Below the pieces are notes generated by a model. The model saw nothing but the letters and a program-made list of their open reading frames with translations. It was not told the origin of the DNA and searched no databases. This document shows positions 1 to 8,167 of a stretch of 64,000 bases of DNA, in pieces. The position numbers were made by a program, and so were the translations under genes. The stretch covers positions 1 to 64,000 of the forward strand of contig JAZBOL010000032.1 in assembly GCA_036351115.1 (NCBI GenBank), in the 5' to 3' direction. Source of the stretch: Marinihelvus sp036351115. GTDB lineage: Bacteria > Pseudomonadota > Gammaproteobacteria > Xanthomonadales > SZUA-36. How positions within the stretch are numbered: the first letter of the stretch is position 1; every line of letters begins with the position of its first letter.

Positions 1-171
1 CCGGCCAACAACAACCAGACCTTTACGCTGACGGCGGCGCCCCAGGGCGCCCAGGCAAACGATACCTGCGGCACCATGGGCCTGACCGATACGGGCACGC
101 GCAGCGCCAAGGGCGGCGCCGCCACGGAGATCCAGGTCCAGGATTGCTGGCGCGGCAAGAAGGTTTCCTGA
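1..171 (+). CDS. pilE: Type IV minor pilin, PilE-like, C-terminal end (partial)
   Basis: The window opens inside a reading frame that ends with TGA at 169-171. The 56 visible residues contain QTFTLTAAPQGAQANDTCG, then GLTDTG and a final DCW, followed by a short basic tail. Two cysteines bracketing this region are typical of the C-terminal disulfide loop of type IV pilins and PilE-type minor pilins, which sit in or prime the pilus fibre after prepilin peptidase cleavage. The N-terminal methylation helix lies outside the window, so the assignment rests on the C-terminal signature alone. Other minor pilins of the same fold are possible. Confidence 0.7.
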   Translation, partial: PANNNQTFTLTAAPQGAQANDTCGTMGLTDTGTRSAKGGAATEIQVQDCWRGKKVS

Positions 172-214
172 TTTCCGGATAGCGGCTCTCGTCGTTCACG
201 AAAGGCTTTGACGA

Positions 215-1072
215 TCACGCACCGGGGCCCCGTTCCCCGGTCAGCTCGAACCGGTCACCGCACCGGAGCACCGCGCCGGATCCCGCCTCCACCACCCCCA
301 GTTCCCCGAAGGCCGGCCCGCGCGGGTTGTCCGGCATGGGGTTGATGTCCCGCAAGGTCCGGAACGGTTCCCCCGACGGGTCCCGCGCACCCGTTGCCTG
401 GTCCAGGGTCGTCATGACGCAGCGTTCCCGCGGATAGCGGAGGCCGATTCGACAGGCCTCGCCTTCCAGCGATGTATGCCGGTGCTCCTCGAAGGCCCCC
501 GGACCCTCGATGACCAGGTTGGCCCGAAACCGGTCCATGGGGACCGGTGCCTGTCCCCGGCCTTCGAGCGCCTCGTTCAGCGCGGCCAGCGAAGCCGTGT
601 TGGCGACCAGCAGGGGCGCCGTGTCGGCGAAAAAGGTCGTGGTGCCATCTCCGTAACGCTCCGGTCGCTTCAGCGTTCGCCGGAAACCCGGCGCCATGCG
701 CACCAGGCGCGGCGGCGTGTCCAGCCGCAGGGCGCTCGCGAACCATCGCGCCGCGTCGTCTCCCTCGTCCAGCACGTCGCAGTCATCGTCCCAGACCCGC
801 GTTTTGAAGCGCCGGCCGTCTCCCGGGAGGAACGGCACCGCCAGGGAGGACTGGCCTTCCGCAGACAGCACCAGGCAGTCGGACTCGAGTCGGGTGTCAA
901 TGGTCGCCATGGCGGGGTAGCGCCGCTGACTCATGAACTGCCCCTGGCCGTCGACGAGAAGCCAGGCGCGGTCGTGCTCGAGGCCCAGGTCGGTCAGGGT
1001 TGCCGATTCCCGGGTGATTCCCCGCAGGGACTTCACCGGGTAGACATGTAGACTGCGGAGCACGGCACGCAT
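215..1072 (-). CDS. MOSC domain protein (YcbX-like, N-terminal MOSC beta barrel)
   Basis: The 285-residue product starts MRAVLRSLHVYPVKSLRG, the signature of the MOSC N-terminal beta-barrel domain (YPVKS). It continues with LEHDRAWLLVDGQGQFMSQR and, near the C-terminus, CVMTTLDQATG and DINP, which are typical of MOSC molybdenum-cofactor-binding proteins such as YcbX and mARC. Members reduce N-hydroxylated compounds or carry sulfur with a Moco ligand; a conserved Cys lies in the RCVMTT segment. The reading frame stays open far upstream, but the family N-terminus and a -10 hexamer 6 nt before the ATG fix the start at 1072. It is monocistronic and divergent from the exporter operon. The substrate cannot be told. 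Confidence 0.88.
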   Translation of the reverse strand: MRAVLRSLHVYPVKSLRGITRESATLTDLGLEHDRAWLLVDGQGQFMSQRRYPAMATIDTRLESDCLVLSAEGQSSLAVPFLPGDGRRFKTRVWDDDCDVLDEGDDAARWFASALRLDTPPRLVRMAPGFRRTLKRPERYGDGTTTFFADTAPLLVANTASLAALNEALEGRGQAPVPMDRFRANLVIEGPGAFEEHRHTSLEGEACRIGLRYPRERCVMTTLDQATGARDPSGEPFRTLRDINPMPDNPRGPAFGELGVVEAGSGAVLRCGDRFELTGERGPGA

Positions 1073-1078
1073 GCCGCG

Positions 1079-1084
1079 AGTGTA
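1079..1084 (-). promoter_or_regulatory. Putative -10 element of a leaderless promoter (MOSC gene)
   Basis: On the minus strand TACACT ends 6 nt before the ATG at 1072, so transcription should start at or next to the start codon. No Shine-Dalgarno sequence can fit. This is one of a series of identical arrangements in the window. Confidence 0.55.
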
Positions 1085-1198
1085 CCCCGGTTGCGACTCC
1101 GCGTTGCATGGCCGTGAACTTTCACGATAAAAAGGCGTAGATTGGGTAAGTGATTCGCCGCAACAAAACACAGCAAGGCGGCAAGGGGTGGGAAAACG

Positions 1199-2167
1199 TT
1201 GAGTAGTTCGAAACGCAGGCACGGCCGGTGGTTGCCGTCGGCGCTGGCTCTGGCCCTGGTCGCCGGAGGGCCGTTGTCCGCGGCCCAGGCCCAGGAAGAC
1301 GCCGGAGCGGACGTTCGGTCCGAACGCGTGGCTGCCCTGGGGCGGCTCGAGCCCCGGGGTGGCATCGTTCGCGTCGCCGCGCCAAGTACGCCCCTGTCCC
1401 TGGCGGGTTCGGTGGTCAGCCGGCTGTACGTCGAGGAGGGTGACGATGTGCAGGCCGGGCAACTCCTGGCCATGACGGACGCCGAGCCCGCGCTCGCCGC
1501 CGCGGTGGCGGTGGCCGAGGCGGAACTCCGCCTGCAGGAGCGGGAAGCCGAGGCCTCCCTGAGCCGGGCCAATGAAGCCTGCGTCATCGCCGCTGTCCTC
1601 GCGCGGGAGGCGGACCGACGGGACAGCTTGCTGGAACGCGACCTGGCGTCCCGGGAAGAAACGGAGCAAGCGCGGGGTGACGCCGAAGCGCAGGCCGCTT
1701 CCTGCACGACGGCGCGCGTCAGCGCCCGGGTCGCCGAGGCCGGCGTGGACGTCGCACGCTCCCGGCTCGTCCTGCGCCAGGCAGAGCTTGACCGGGCCCG
1801 GGTCGTGGCGCCCTTCGATGGGCGGGTGCTGCGCATCACGGCCGAGGCGGGAGAATACGTGGGACCGGAAGGCGTGCTGGAACTGGGACGCGTGCAGGAA
1901 ATGCTGGCCATCGCGGAGGTGTTCGAGACGGAGGTGCGCTACCTCGAGCCGGGCCAGCGGGCGACGGTGACCAGTGAGGCCCTCGACGGAGCAAAGACCG
2001 GGCGCGTGGCCTTCATTCGCCCCAAGGTGCAAAAGCAGGACGAAATCGGCACCGATCCCGCAGCCCGCAAGGACGCCCGCATCGTCGAGGTCGGCATCGC
2101 CCTCGATGATCCCGGTGAGGCCATGGGCCTGACGAATCTCCAGGTCGAAGTCGTGATCGAGCCTTGA
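1199..2167 (+). CDS. DevB-like membrane fusion (periplasmic adaptor) protein of an ABC exporter
   Basis: The 322-residue protein begins with a basic n-region and hydrophobic stretch ending AAQAQ, a likely signal peptide or anchor. The biotinyl-lipoyl half motif (VSRLYVEEGDDVQAGQLLA) is near residue 70, a long alpha-hairpin coiled coil spans about 95-195, and the second half is ARVVAPFDGRVLRI. This is the HlyD/DevB adaptor architecture, which links an inner-membrane ABC permease to an outer-membrane channel. The start is TTG at 1199, preceded by a GGGGTGG purine stretch. The stop overlaps the TTG of the permease gene by 4 bp, so the two are coupled. No TolC-like gene is visible nearby. Confidence 0.85.
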   Translation: MSSSKRRHGRWLPSALALALVAGGPLSAAQAQEDAGADVRSERVAALGRLEPRGGIVRVAAPSTPLSLAGSVVSRLYVEEGDDVQAGQLLAMTDAEPALAAAVAVAEAELRLQEREAEASLSRANEACVIAAVLAREADRRDSLLERDLASREETEQARGDAEAQAASCTTARVSARVAEAGVDVARSRLVLRQAELDRARVVAPFDGRVLRITAEAGEYVGPEGVLELGRVQEMLAIAEVFETEVRYLEPGQRATVTSEALDGAKTGRVAFIRPKVQKQDEIGTDPAARKDARIVEVGIALDDPGEAMGLTNLQVEVVIEP

Positions 2168-3324
2168 GGGCGCCCCTGGGATGGCTGCAGCTGCGACACC
2201 GGCCCCTGCGGCTGCTGGTCGCCGTGGCCGGTATCGCCTTCGCCGTGCTGCTCATCATGATGCAGCTCGGATTCCGCTCGGCGCTGTTCGAGAGCGCGGT
2301 CCGGTTCCACGAACGCTTCAATTACGATATCGCCCTGTTCAGCACCGACAGCGTGTTCATCGTGCGGCCCCAGGGATTCTCGATCCGGCGCCTGTACCAG
2401 GCCCGGGGCGACGCCGCGGTGGAGGATGTCTCCCCGGTGTACATCTTTCCCGCCGTGTTCAAGAATCCCTGGAACAGTGAACGGCGCAGCATCAACGCCA
2501 TCGGTTTCCAGCCCTCGGACCCCCTGCTCGATACGCCGGGGTTTCATGAACGGCGCTCCCTGCTGACGCGTCAGGACGTGGTGATCCTGGACGGTGAATC
2601 GCGACCGGAGTTCGGGCCGCCGGGGGGCTCCCTGGAGGACGAGTTCGTCGATGGTCGGCGGGTCCGCACCGAGATCAACGACCGGGATATCGAGATCGCC
2701 GGCCTGTTTCGCATGGGCACGTCCTTCGGCATCGACGGCACCGTGGCCATGAGCGTGGACAACTGGCTGCGCCTCTTTCCGGACCGGAGCCGGGACGAGA
2801 TCCAGCTGGGACTCCTGCGCCTGGTGCCGGGTTCCGATCCGGATCGGGTCCGCGACCGCCTTCGGGATAAGCTGCCGGACGATGTCCTGGTCATGACCAA
2901 GGCGGATTTCGTGGAGCGGGAGAAGGCCTACTGGAATTCCGCCACGCCGATCGGCTACGTCTTCGCCTTCGGGGCGATCATGGGCCTGGTGGTCGGCGCC
3001 ATCATCGTCTACCAGATCCTGTTCGCGGACGTGACCGAGCACCTGCCGGAGTACGCGACCCTGCGCGCCATGGGCTACGCCAATCGCTTCGTCAGCGGCA
3101 TCGTGCTGCAGCAGGCCCTGGTGCTCGCGGTGCTGGGCTATTTGCCCGGGGTGGGCGCGGCCGCCTGGCTGTATGCCAAGGCGGCTGCCGCGACCAATCT
3201 GCCCCTGTACGTGACCGGCGAGCGCGCGCTCCTGGTGTTCGCCCTGACCCTGGGCATGTGCGCAGTGTCGGCCCTGCTGGCAGTGCGCAAAGTGCGGCGC
3301 CTCGATCCGGCGGAGGTGTTCTGA
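2164..3324 (+). CDS. DevC-like ABC exporter permease (FtsX/MacB-type)
   Basis: The 386-residue integral membrane protein has one N-terminal helix (LLVAVAGIAFAVLLIMMQLG), a large extracytoplasmic domain of about 220 residues and three C-terminal helices (about 265-380), ending VRKVRRLDPAEVF. That ending and the FTSX-type topology match DevC, the permease of DevBCA exporters (glycolipid or other lipid export in cyanobacteria) and related MacB-like pumps. The TTG start overlaps the stop of the adaptor gene, and its own stop overlaps the ATG of the ATPase (TGATG at 3322-3326). Lipid-like cargo is inferred from DevC homologues and from the patatin lipase downstream. Confidence 0.85.
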   Translation: MRAPLGWLQLRHRPLRLLVAVAGIAFAVLLIMMQLGFRSALFESAVRFHERFNYDIALFSTDSVFIVRPQGFSIRRLYQARGDAAVEDVSPVYIFPAVFKNPWNSERRSINAIGFQPSDPLLDTPGFHERRSLLTRQDVVILDGESRPEFGPPGGSLEDEFVDGRRVRTEINDRDIEIAGLFRMGTSFGIDGTVAMSVDNWLRLFPDRSRDEIQLGLLRLVPGSDPDRVRDRLRDKLPDDVLVMTKADFVEREKAYWNSATPIGYVFAFGAIMGLVVGAIIVYQILFADVTEHLPEYATLRAMGYANRFVSGIVLQQALVLAVLGYLPGVGAAAWLYAKAAAATNLPLYVTGERALLVFALTLGMCAVSALLAVRKVRRLDPAEVF

Positions 3325-4664
3325 TGAGCAGCGCGCCGATCACCGTGCGCGGGCTCAATCACGCCTATGGCAAGGGCAAGCTGCGCAAGCAGATTCTTTT
3401 TGAGATCGACACGGAAATCCCGGAGGGAGAGATCGTGATCGTCACCGGGCCGTCGGGGTCCGGCAAGACCACCCTGTTGACCCTCGTCGGCGCGCTCCGG
3501 GCGGCGCAGGAGGGCAGCGTGCGGGTGCTGGGCGAGGAGTTGTGCGGCGCCCGTCCCCGCACCCTGGAGCGGGTACGTCGCCAGATCGGGTTTATTTTCC
3601 AGCAGCACAATCTGCTCGGCGCCCTCAGCGCCGAGCAGAACGTGGAACTGGGGCTTCGGGCCTCCGGTCGCCATGGCGGCGAGGCGGCCCGGCGGAAGCG
3701 GGCGCGGGAAATGCTCGCCGCGGTGGGTCTTGGCGATCGCCTCGGCCACAAGCCCGAGGCCCTCTCGGGCGGCCAGCGGCAACGTGTGGCCATCGCGCGG
3801 GCCCTGGTGGGCCGCCCGGCCATGCTCCTCGCCGATGAGCCCACGGCCTCCCTCGACCGGGAATCGGGACGGGAGGTGGTGGAGCGCATGAAACAGCTCG
3901 CCCAGGAAGAGGGCACCACCATCCTGCTGGTCACCCACGATAACCGCATCCTGGACATTGCCGATCGCATCGTGCACCTGGAGGATGGACGGCTTTCGAC
4001 GTTTACCGAATCGGTCATCGCCAACAGCCAGCACATGATGAGCATGCTGGCGGAGAACCGGAGCAAGCAGAATCTCCACGAACGCGTCGACGAGCTGGAC
4101 GAAGCCGGCTTCGTCCAGCTCCTGGGGGACATCACCCAGGAGGCGCAGCGATTTATTGACATGACCAGCCTCGCCAGTGATGCGGCGTTCAGCAGCATGC
4201 TTCAGCAGGGGCTGTTCGCGTTCACCCGGAAACTGGCCCAGGTGCTGAACGCGGACCGGGCGTCCCTGTTCCTCGTGGAAGGGGACATGCTGCGCCTGGC
4301 CGTGGCGGAAAATCTCGATGAGCTGGGTGACGTTCGTTTTCCGGTCGGCAAGGGCATCGCCGGTGCGGTGGCGGCAACCGGCGAAACCATTCGTATCGAC
4401 GACGCCTACGCCGACGATCGCTTCAATCGCGACATCGACCGCAGGACCGGGTACCGCACCCGGTCCATCCTCTGCCTGCCCATCCTGGATCGGTCAGGGC
4501 GGCTCTTCGCCGTGGCGCAGCTGCTGAACCGCCGCGATGGCCAGCCCTTCAGCGCCGAGGACGAGGGACGCTTCGCCGGTTTTATCGATTCCATCGGCGT
4601 GATTTTCGAATCCCTGGAGGTTCTGGGCTCGAGCCGCATCCGGGCGCATGGGGGTGTGCCATGA
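3324..4664 (+). CDS. DevA-like ABC exporter ATPase fused to a C-terminal GAF domain
   Basis: The 446-residue protein combines an ABC ATPase (about residues 5-235) with Walker A GPSGSGKTT at 42-50, Q-loop IFQQHN, signature LSGGQRQR at 147-154, Walker B LLADEP at 168-173 and the H-loop THD, followed by a helical linker and a GAF domain (about 290-432). ABC ATPases of the DevA/LolD class are normally about 230 residues, so the extra 200 residues are unusual. The GAF ends with LLNRRDGQPFSAEDE, resembling the NKxxGxPF-type stretch of phosphodiesterase and cyclase GAF domains that bind cyclic nucleotides. It overlaps permease and patatin genes by 1-4 bp. A ligand-gated exporter is inferred; the ligand is unknown. 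Confidence 0.88.
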   Translation: MSSAPITVRGLNHAYGKGKLRKQILFEIDTEIPEGEIVIVTGPSGSGKTTLLTLVGALRAAQEGSVRVLGEELCGARPRTLERVRRQIGFIFQQHNLLGALSAEQNVELGLRASGRHGGEAARRKRAREMLAAVGLGDRLGHKPEALSGGQRQRVAIARALVGRPAMLLADEPTASLDRESGREVVERMKQLAQEEGTTILLVTHDNRILDIADRIVHLEDGRLSTFTESVIANSQHMMSMLAENRSKQNLHERVDELDEAGFVQLLGDITQEAQRFIDMTSLASDAAFSSMLQQGLFAFTRKLAQVLNADRASLFLVEGDMLRLAVAENLDELGDVRFPVGKGIAGAVAATGETIRIDDAYADDRFNRDIDRRTGYRTRSILCLPILDRSGRLFAVAQLLNRRDGQPFSAEDEGRFAGFIDSIGVIFESLEVLGSSRIRAHGGVP

Positions 4665-6457
4665 ACGAGACGCAACGAAAGGTCAGGAACATTCTCGAGG
4701 ACTATTTCGGGCCCGGGTTCGATGAACGTCTCGAGCAGGCGTTTGAACCGGTGGATCTGAGGGGTGGGGACTGGCTGTTCCGGGAAGGTGAGGCCGGCGA
4801 CTCCCTGTATTTCCTGGTTCGCGGACGCCTCCAGGCCTGGTCCGGGGAAGGGCGCAGTGCCCGTTTGCTGGGTGAGATCGTTCCCGGCGACAGCGTGGGC
4901 GAGGCGGGACTGCTTTCCGGCGCTCCCCGGAGCGCGGGCGTTCGCGCGATCCGGGACAGCTTCCTCGTACGCCTGGGCCAGGCGCCCTTCGAAGCGTTGT
5001 CGTCCCGCCATCCAGGCATGGTGATGAAGCTCGCCGCGCGCGTCGCGGAGCTGATGCAGCGGAACATCCTGGGCACGGGCCATAGCCAGCGGGCCTACAG
5101 CACGATCTGCCTGGTCCGGGTCGGCGCCTCACAGCGCGTTCATGACAGCACGGAAGCGCTCGCCGCCAGTCTGTGCCGCGATCGGCGCGGTCTTGCCCTG
5201 GGCCGTCGCCGACTGGACGCCGCCGGTGCGCCGGATCGACTGGAATCCGACGGCAGTCTGGGGGAGGGGCTGCGGTCCTGGCTGGCGGACCGGGAGGATG
5301 AGCACGACGTGCTGCTGTACCTGTGTGACGCGGAGGATTCGGCCTGGACCCGCTTCGCGCTGCGCCAGTCGGATCTGACCCTCTGGATGGCGGATGCGGA
5401 GGCGTCGCCCATCCCCGGCGCCGCCGAGCGGGCGCTCGAGCCCGCCGGCGCCCAGGCCCTCGTTCTGCATCATCCCGCCGGTGCGGAGATTCGCGATACG
5501 GGGGTGTGGCTGGAATCGAGGCACGTGGATTTCCATCTGCACCTGCGGGAAGACCATGCGGAAGACCGGCAGCGACTCGAACGGGTGCTGCGTGGACAGG
5601 CCATCGGCCTCGTGCTCGGTGCAGGCGCGGTCCGGGGCCTTTCCGAGCTTGGGGTCTACCAGGCCATGGTGGAACTCGGCGTACCGGTGGACTGGGTCGG
5701 GGGCTCGAGCATCGGATCCATCGTGGCGGGCGCCATCGCCCGGGGCTGGGATCCGGAACACGCCATTGCCATGGCGCGGGAGTCTTTTGTTGGCGGCAAG
5801 CCTTTCAGCGACTACACCGTGCCGGTGATTTCGCTCATTCGGGGCAAACGCATGGTGCGCCTGCTGCGCAAGCACCTCGACGTGGACATCGAAGATCTGC
5901 CCATTCCCTACTTTTGTGTCTCGAGCCGACTCGACCGGGGCGAAGTGCACGTTCACGAGCGGGGCAACCTGGTGGAGGCCATCCGGGCCAGTGCCGCCTT
6001 GCCCGGTGTGCTGCCGCCCGCCGTCGTGGATTCGGAGCTCGTGGTGGACGGCGCCGTGCTGAACAACCTGCCCGTGGACATCATGCTGCGCCAACCCGTG
6101 GGGCCGGTTATCGCGGTGGACGTCTCTTTCCAGGGAGCGCGCAAGGTCGATTTTGACGAGACCCCCAGTTCCTGGGCCGTGCTCCGTGGCCGTTTCCTGC
6201 CCTTCGCGGAACGCTACCGGGTCCCCAGCCTGGCGACGCTGATTCTCCGCGCCACGGAAATCGGGACGCTGGTGCAGTCCAGGCAGCGGGGCGCGGCGGC
6301 CGACCTGCTCATCACGCCGGACGTTCGCCAGTTCCGCATGACCGACGTGAAGGCCTTCGACGCGATCGTGGAGAAGGGCTACGAGGCGGGCCGGGAGTCC
6401 CTGGCCGCGTGGCTGGAATCCCGGAATGCTACCGACGGCACCCGGGATTTGTCCTAG
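4661..6457 (+). CDS. Patatin-like phospholipase with N-terminal cyclic-nucleotide-binding domain (NTE/RssA family)
   Basis: In this 598-residue protein, residues about 25-130 form a cNMP-binding fold (GDWLFREGEAGDSLYFLV, then GEAGLLSGAPRSAGVRA with the Glu and Arg of a phosphate-binding cassette). A middle region is unlike known motifs. Residues about 315-520 are a patatin domain: glycine-rich oxyanion loop GAGAVRG, nucleophile motif GSSIG (Ser about 349) and dyad Asp in VVDGAVLNN (about 464). This architecture matches neuropathy-target-esterase-like lysophospholipases. The ATGA overlap with the ABC-GAF gene indicates strict co-expression. Both neighbouring products may sense cyclic nucleotides, suggesting lipid remodelling coupled to export. 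The oxyanion loop is GAGAVRG rather than GGGAxRG. Confidence 0.9.
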   Translation: MNETQRKVRNILEDYFGPGFDERLEQAFEPVDLRGGDWLFREGEAGDSLYFLVRGRLQAWSGEGRSARLLGEIVPGDSVGEAGLLSGAPRSAGVRAIRDSFLVRLGQAPFEALSSRHPGMVMKLAARVAELMQRNILGTGHSQRAYSTICLVRVGASQRVHDSTEALAASLCRDRRGLALGRRRLDAAGAPDRLESDGSLGEGLRSWLADREDEHDVLLYLCDAEDSAWTRFALRQSDLTLWMADAEASPIPGAAERALEPAGAQALVLHHPAGAEIRDTGVWLESRHVDFHLHLREDHAEDRQRLERVLRGQAIGLVLGAGAVRGLSELGVYQAMVELGVPVDWVGGSSIGSIVAGAIARGWDPEHAIAMARESFVGGKPFSDYTVPVISLIRGKRMVRLLRKHLDVDIEDLPIPYFCVSSRLDRGEVHVHERGNLVEAIRASAALPGVLPPAVVDSELVVDGAVLNNLPVDIMLRQPVGPVIAVDVSFQGARKVDFDETPSSWAVLRGRFLPFAERYRVPSLATLILRATEIGTLVQSRQRGAAADLLITPDVRQFRMTDVKAFDAIVEKGYEAGRESLAAWLESRNATDGTRDLS

Positions 6458-7551
6458 GACAGGGTCTTGCCGAGGTAATACCGGAGCTTTTGAAGGCGCT
6501 CCGGGGTCATGGGCCCGAAGATTCCCCGAGCCGATTCCGGCAGGTGCGCCATGGGGTCGCCATCGGTCTCGAAAACGTAGTGGTCGAACACGGTTTTCCA
6601 GGCATCCCGCTCCCGCTCCGGCAGCCCCCGCAGCGACAGCAGGGAGTGCATGAGCGTGATCATGGGTGTGAAAAGGTAGGACGGCGCGTCACGCCACCAG
6701 AAATTCAGCATGGCGCCGAAGGGGTCGGGCGACTCCACGTGGTGAAACCAGAGGCTGGGCAGGTAGAGCGCGTCGCCCGGCTCGAGGTCCGCCACGAGCG
6801 CCTGCTCGAAGGCCTCCTCGCAGCGGGGGTGTGCGGTGGTATCGGGCGCCACGAAATCCACCAGGCTGATCGGCTGTCCGGCCAGGGTGCGATCCAGGGG
6901 GCCCAGGTAGAGATTGGGCAGCTGGTCGATGGGAAGGAGGATGAAGCGTCGCCGTCCGCGGAGCACGCAGGCGAGGTTCTGGGGAAGGTCGAAATGCGCC
7001 GCCGTGCGGCTGCGGTTTCCGATCCACAGGGAGACCAGTTGCTCCGTGCCGTCCGCCAGGAGTCCGTGGTCATGGTCCTGGCGAAGCGTCGGCAGGTGTT
7101 GCGGTACAGGCACCGCGCCGGCGTAGAGGTGTGGCGCCGCCGGGTCGCTCTCGACCCTGCGCAGCTCGTCGAGCAGGTCGCTGAAGGGCAGTTCCAGGCG
7201 CTCGAAATTGAAGCCCAGGAGGTCTTCGCCATAAAAGAATCGGCCCTTCATGGCGCCATCGCCCCGGAACAGGCGAACCGGATCCGGTGTGGCATGGCTG
7301 AGCAGCGCTTCGCAGAAAGCGTCGCTGGATTGCCTGCCGGCCCGGACCAGGGGCCAGTCAGCCACCTGGCCGCGAAGGACCACGGGCTTTTCTCCGCCAC
7401 GCAGGTCCCTGTCGAACGCCTCCGGTGCGATCGGGCCCCGGTCTTCCACGCGCCTGGCCGCTTCCCAGCGGGGCTGGCCAAAAGTGCTCGGGAACGGTTC
7501 CCCGCCGGCTTCGCCGGGCCCGTTTTCCGGTGCTGTGGGTTTGACGTCCAT
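6454..7551 (-). CDS. Cupin-like / JmjC-fold Fe(II)-2-oxoglutarate oxygenase-type protein
   Basis: The product of about 365 residues contains a cupin_8/JmjC core: KPVVLRGQVADWP, then a metal-binding HxD in RTAAHFDLPQNL, then LEPGDALYLPSLWFHHVES carrying the distal His. These are the features of factor-inhibiting-HIF-like hydroxylases acting on proteins or small molecules. An upstream in-frame ATG at 7563 is possible. However, a TATGAT hexamer at 7559-7564 lies 7 nt before the ATG at 7551, which favours the inner, leaderless start (MDVKPT). Its stop overlaps that of the convergent patatin gene in the palindrome CCTAGG. The substrate is unknown. Confidence 0.82.
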   Translation of the reverse strand: MDVKPTAPENGPGEAGGEPFPSTFGQPRWEAARRVEDRGPIAPEAFDRDLRGGEKPVVLRGQVADWPLVRAGRQSSDAFCEALLSHATPDPVRLFRGDGAMKGRFFYGEDLLGFNFERLELPFSDLLDELRRVESDPAAPHLYAGAVPVPQHLPTLRQDHDHGLLADGTEQLVSLWIGNRSRTAAHFDLPQNLACVLRGRRRFILLPIDQLPNLYLGPLDRTLAGQPISLVDFVAPDTTAHPRCEEAFEQALVADLEPGDALYLPSLWFHHVESPDPFGAMLNFWWRDAPSYLFTPMITLMHSLLSLRGLPERERDAWKTVFDHYVFETDGDPMAHLPESARGIFGPMTPERLQKLRYYLGKTLS

Positions 7552-7558
7552 GGGCCGC

Positions 7559-7564
7559 ATCATA
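7559..7564 (-). promoter_or_regulatory. Putative -10 of a leaderless promoter (JmjC-like gene)
   Basis: Minus-strand TATGAT sits 7 nt upstream of ATG 7551. It would place the transcription start at the codon MDVKP, arguing against the ATGs at 7563 and 7560, which lie inside the -10 itself. Confidence 0.5.
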
Positions 7565-7606
7565 CCGGATCGATTAGCGGATCCGCCGACCGCACGGGCG
7601 CTGCGC

Positions 7607-7612
7607 TACACT
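7607..7612 (+). promoter_or_regulatory. Putative -10 of a leaderless promoter (SnoaL-like gene)
   Basis: TACACT lies 6 nt before the ATG at 7619. It is back to back with the promoter of the divergent JmjC-like gene, the two -10 elements being about 45 bp apart. Confidence 0.55.
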
Positions 7613-7618
7613 GGGCCC

Positions 7619-8128
7619 ATGACACGCTCCACGCACGCACCGAGTCCTCGCGCTTTCTTGCCCGAACGTTTCCGGAACCTTGCCCTGGCAGGGCTTTTCC
7701 TGTTTTTTTCAGCCCCCGCCGCCTTCGCCGCGGACGGGAGCGAAGCGGCGCCCGAGCTGCGCGACCTCCTGGACCGATTCCTCGCCGCCGCGGACGATCC
7801 GGCGATGCACGAGCGGTTCTGGGACGCGTCCCTCATCTACACCTCGTCCAGCGGAACGCGTTTCGGCAAGTCCGACATCCTGGAAGGCCTGCGGGAAGAA
7901 GCGGCCTCGGAAGACGCCGGTGAAGCGGCGAACGTCGAGCCGGCGGTTCGCTACCGGGCCGAGGATGTCCAGGTGATGAATTTCGGGGATATCGCCGTCG
8001 TGGCGTTTCGGCTGGTGGGGGATTCGGCGGAAGGAACGACCGAATACTTCAACACCGGCACCTTTCGGCGGTTGACGGGTGAGTGGCGCGCGGTCGCCTG
8101 GCAGGCGACACGCATCCCGGATGACTGA
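7619..8128 (+). CDS. Secreted SnoaL/DUF4440-like protein
   Basis: The 169-residue protein has an N-terminal signal peptide (hydrophobic LALAGLFLFFSAPAAFA, cleavage likely after AFA near residue 38). The remaining domain of about 125 residues shows the SnoaL/NTF2-like pattern: helix LRDLLDRFLAAADD, FWDASLIYTSSSGTRFGKSDILEGL, and closing strands TFRRLTGEWRAVAWQATRI. DUF4440 proteins of this layout are small alpha-beta cones that bind small ligands, often without known catalysis. Monocistronic; the ATG is 6 nt after a -10 hexamer. The fold is inferred from pattern only and no active-site residues are obvious. Confidence 0.72.
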   Translation: MTRSTHAPSPRAFLPERFRNLALAGLFLFFSAPAAFAADGSEAAPELRDLLDRFLAAADDPAMHERFWDASLIYTSSSGTRFGKSDILEGLREEAASEDAGEAANVEPAVRYRAEDVQVMNFGDIAVVAFRLVGDSAEGTTEYFNTGTFRRLTGEWRAVAWQATRIPDD

Positions 8129-8167
8129 TTCCCGGCGGCCTTTTGCCGGCCTTGCCCATCCCTGACT

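Noticed and set aside
1073..2032. Minus-strand frame that would extend the MOSC gene upstream to about 2032
   Set aside because: The MOSC family N-terminus begins at 1072, the extension is antisense to the adaptor gene, and the -10 hexamer is next to ATG 1072.
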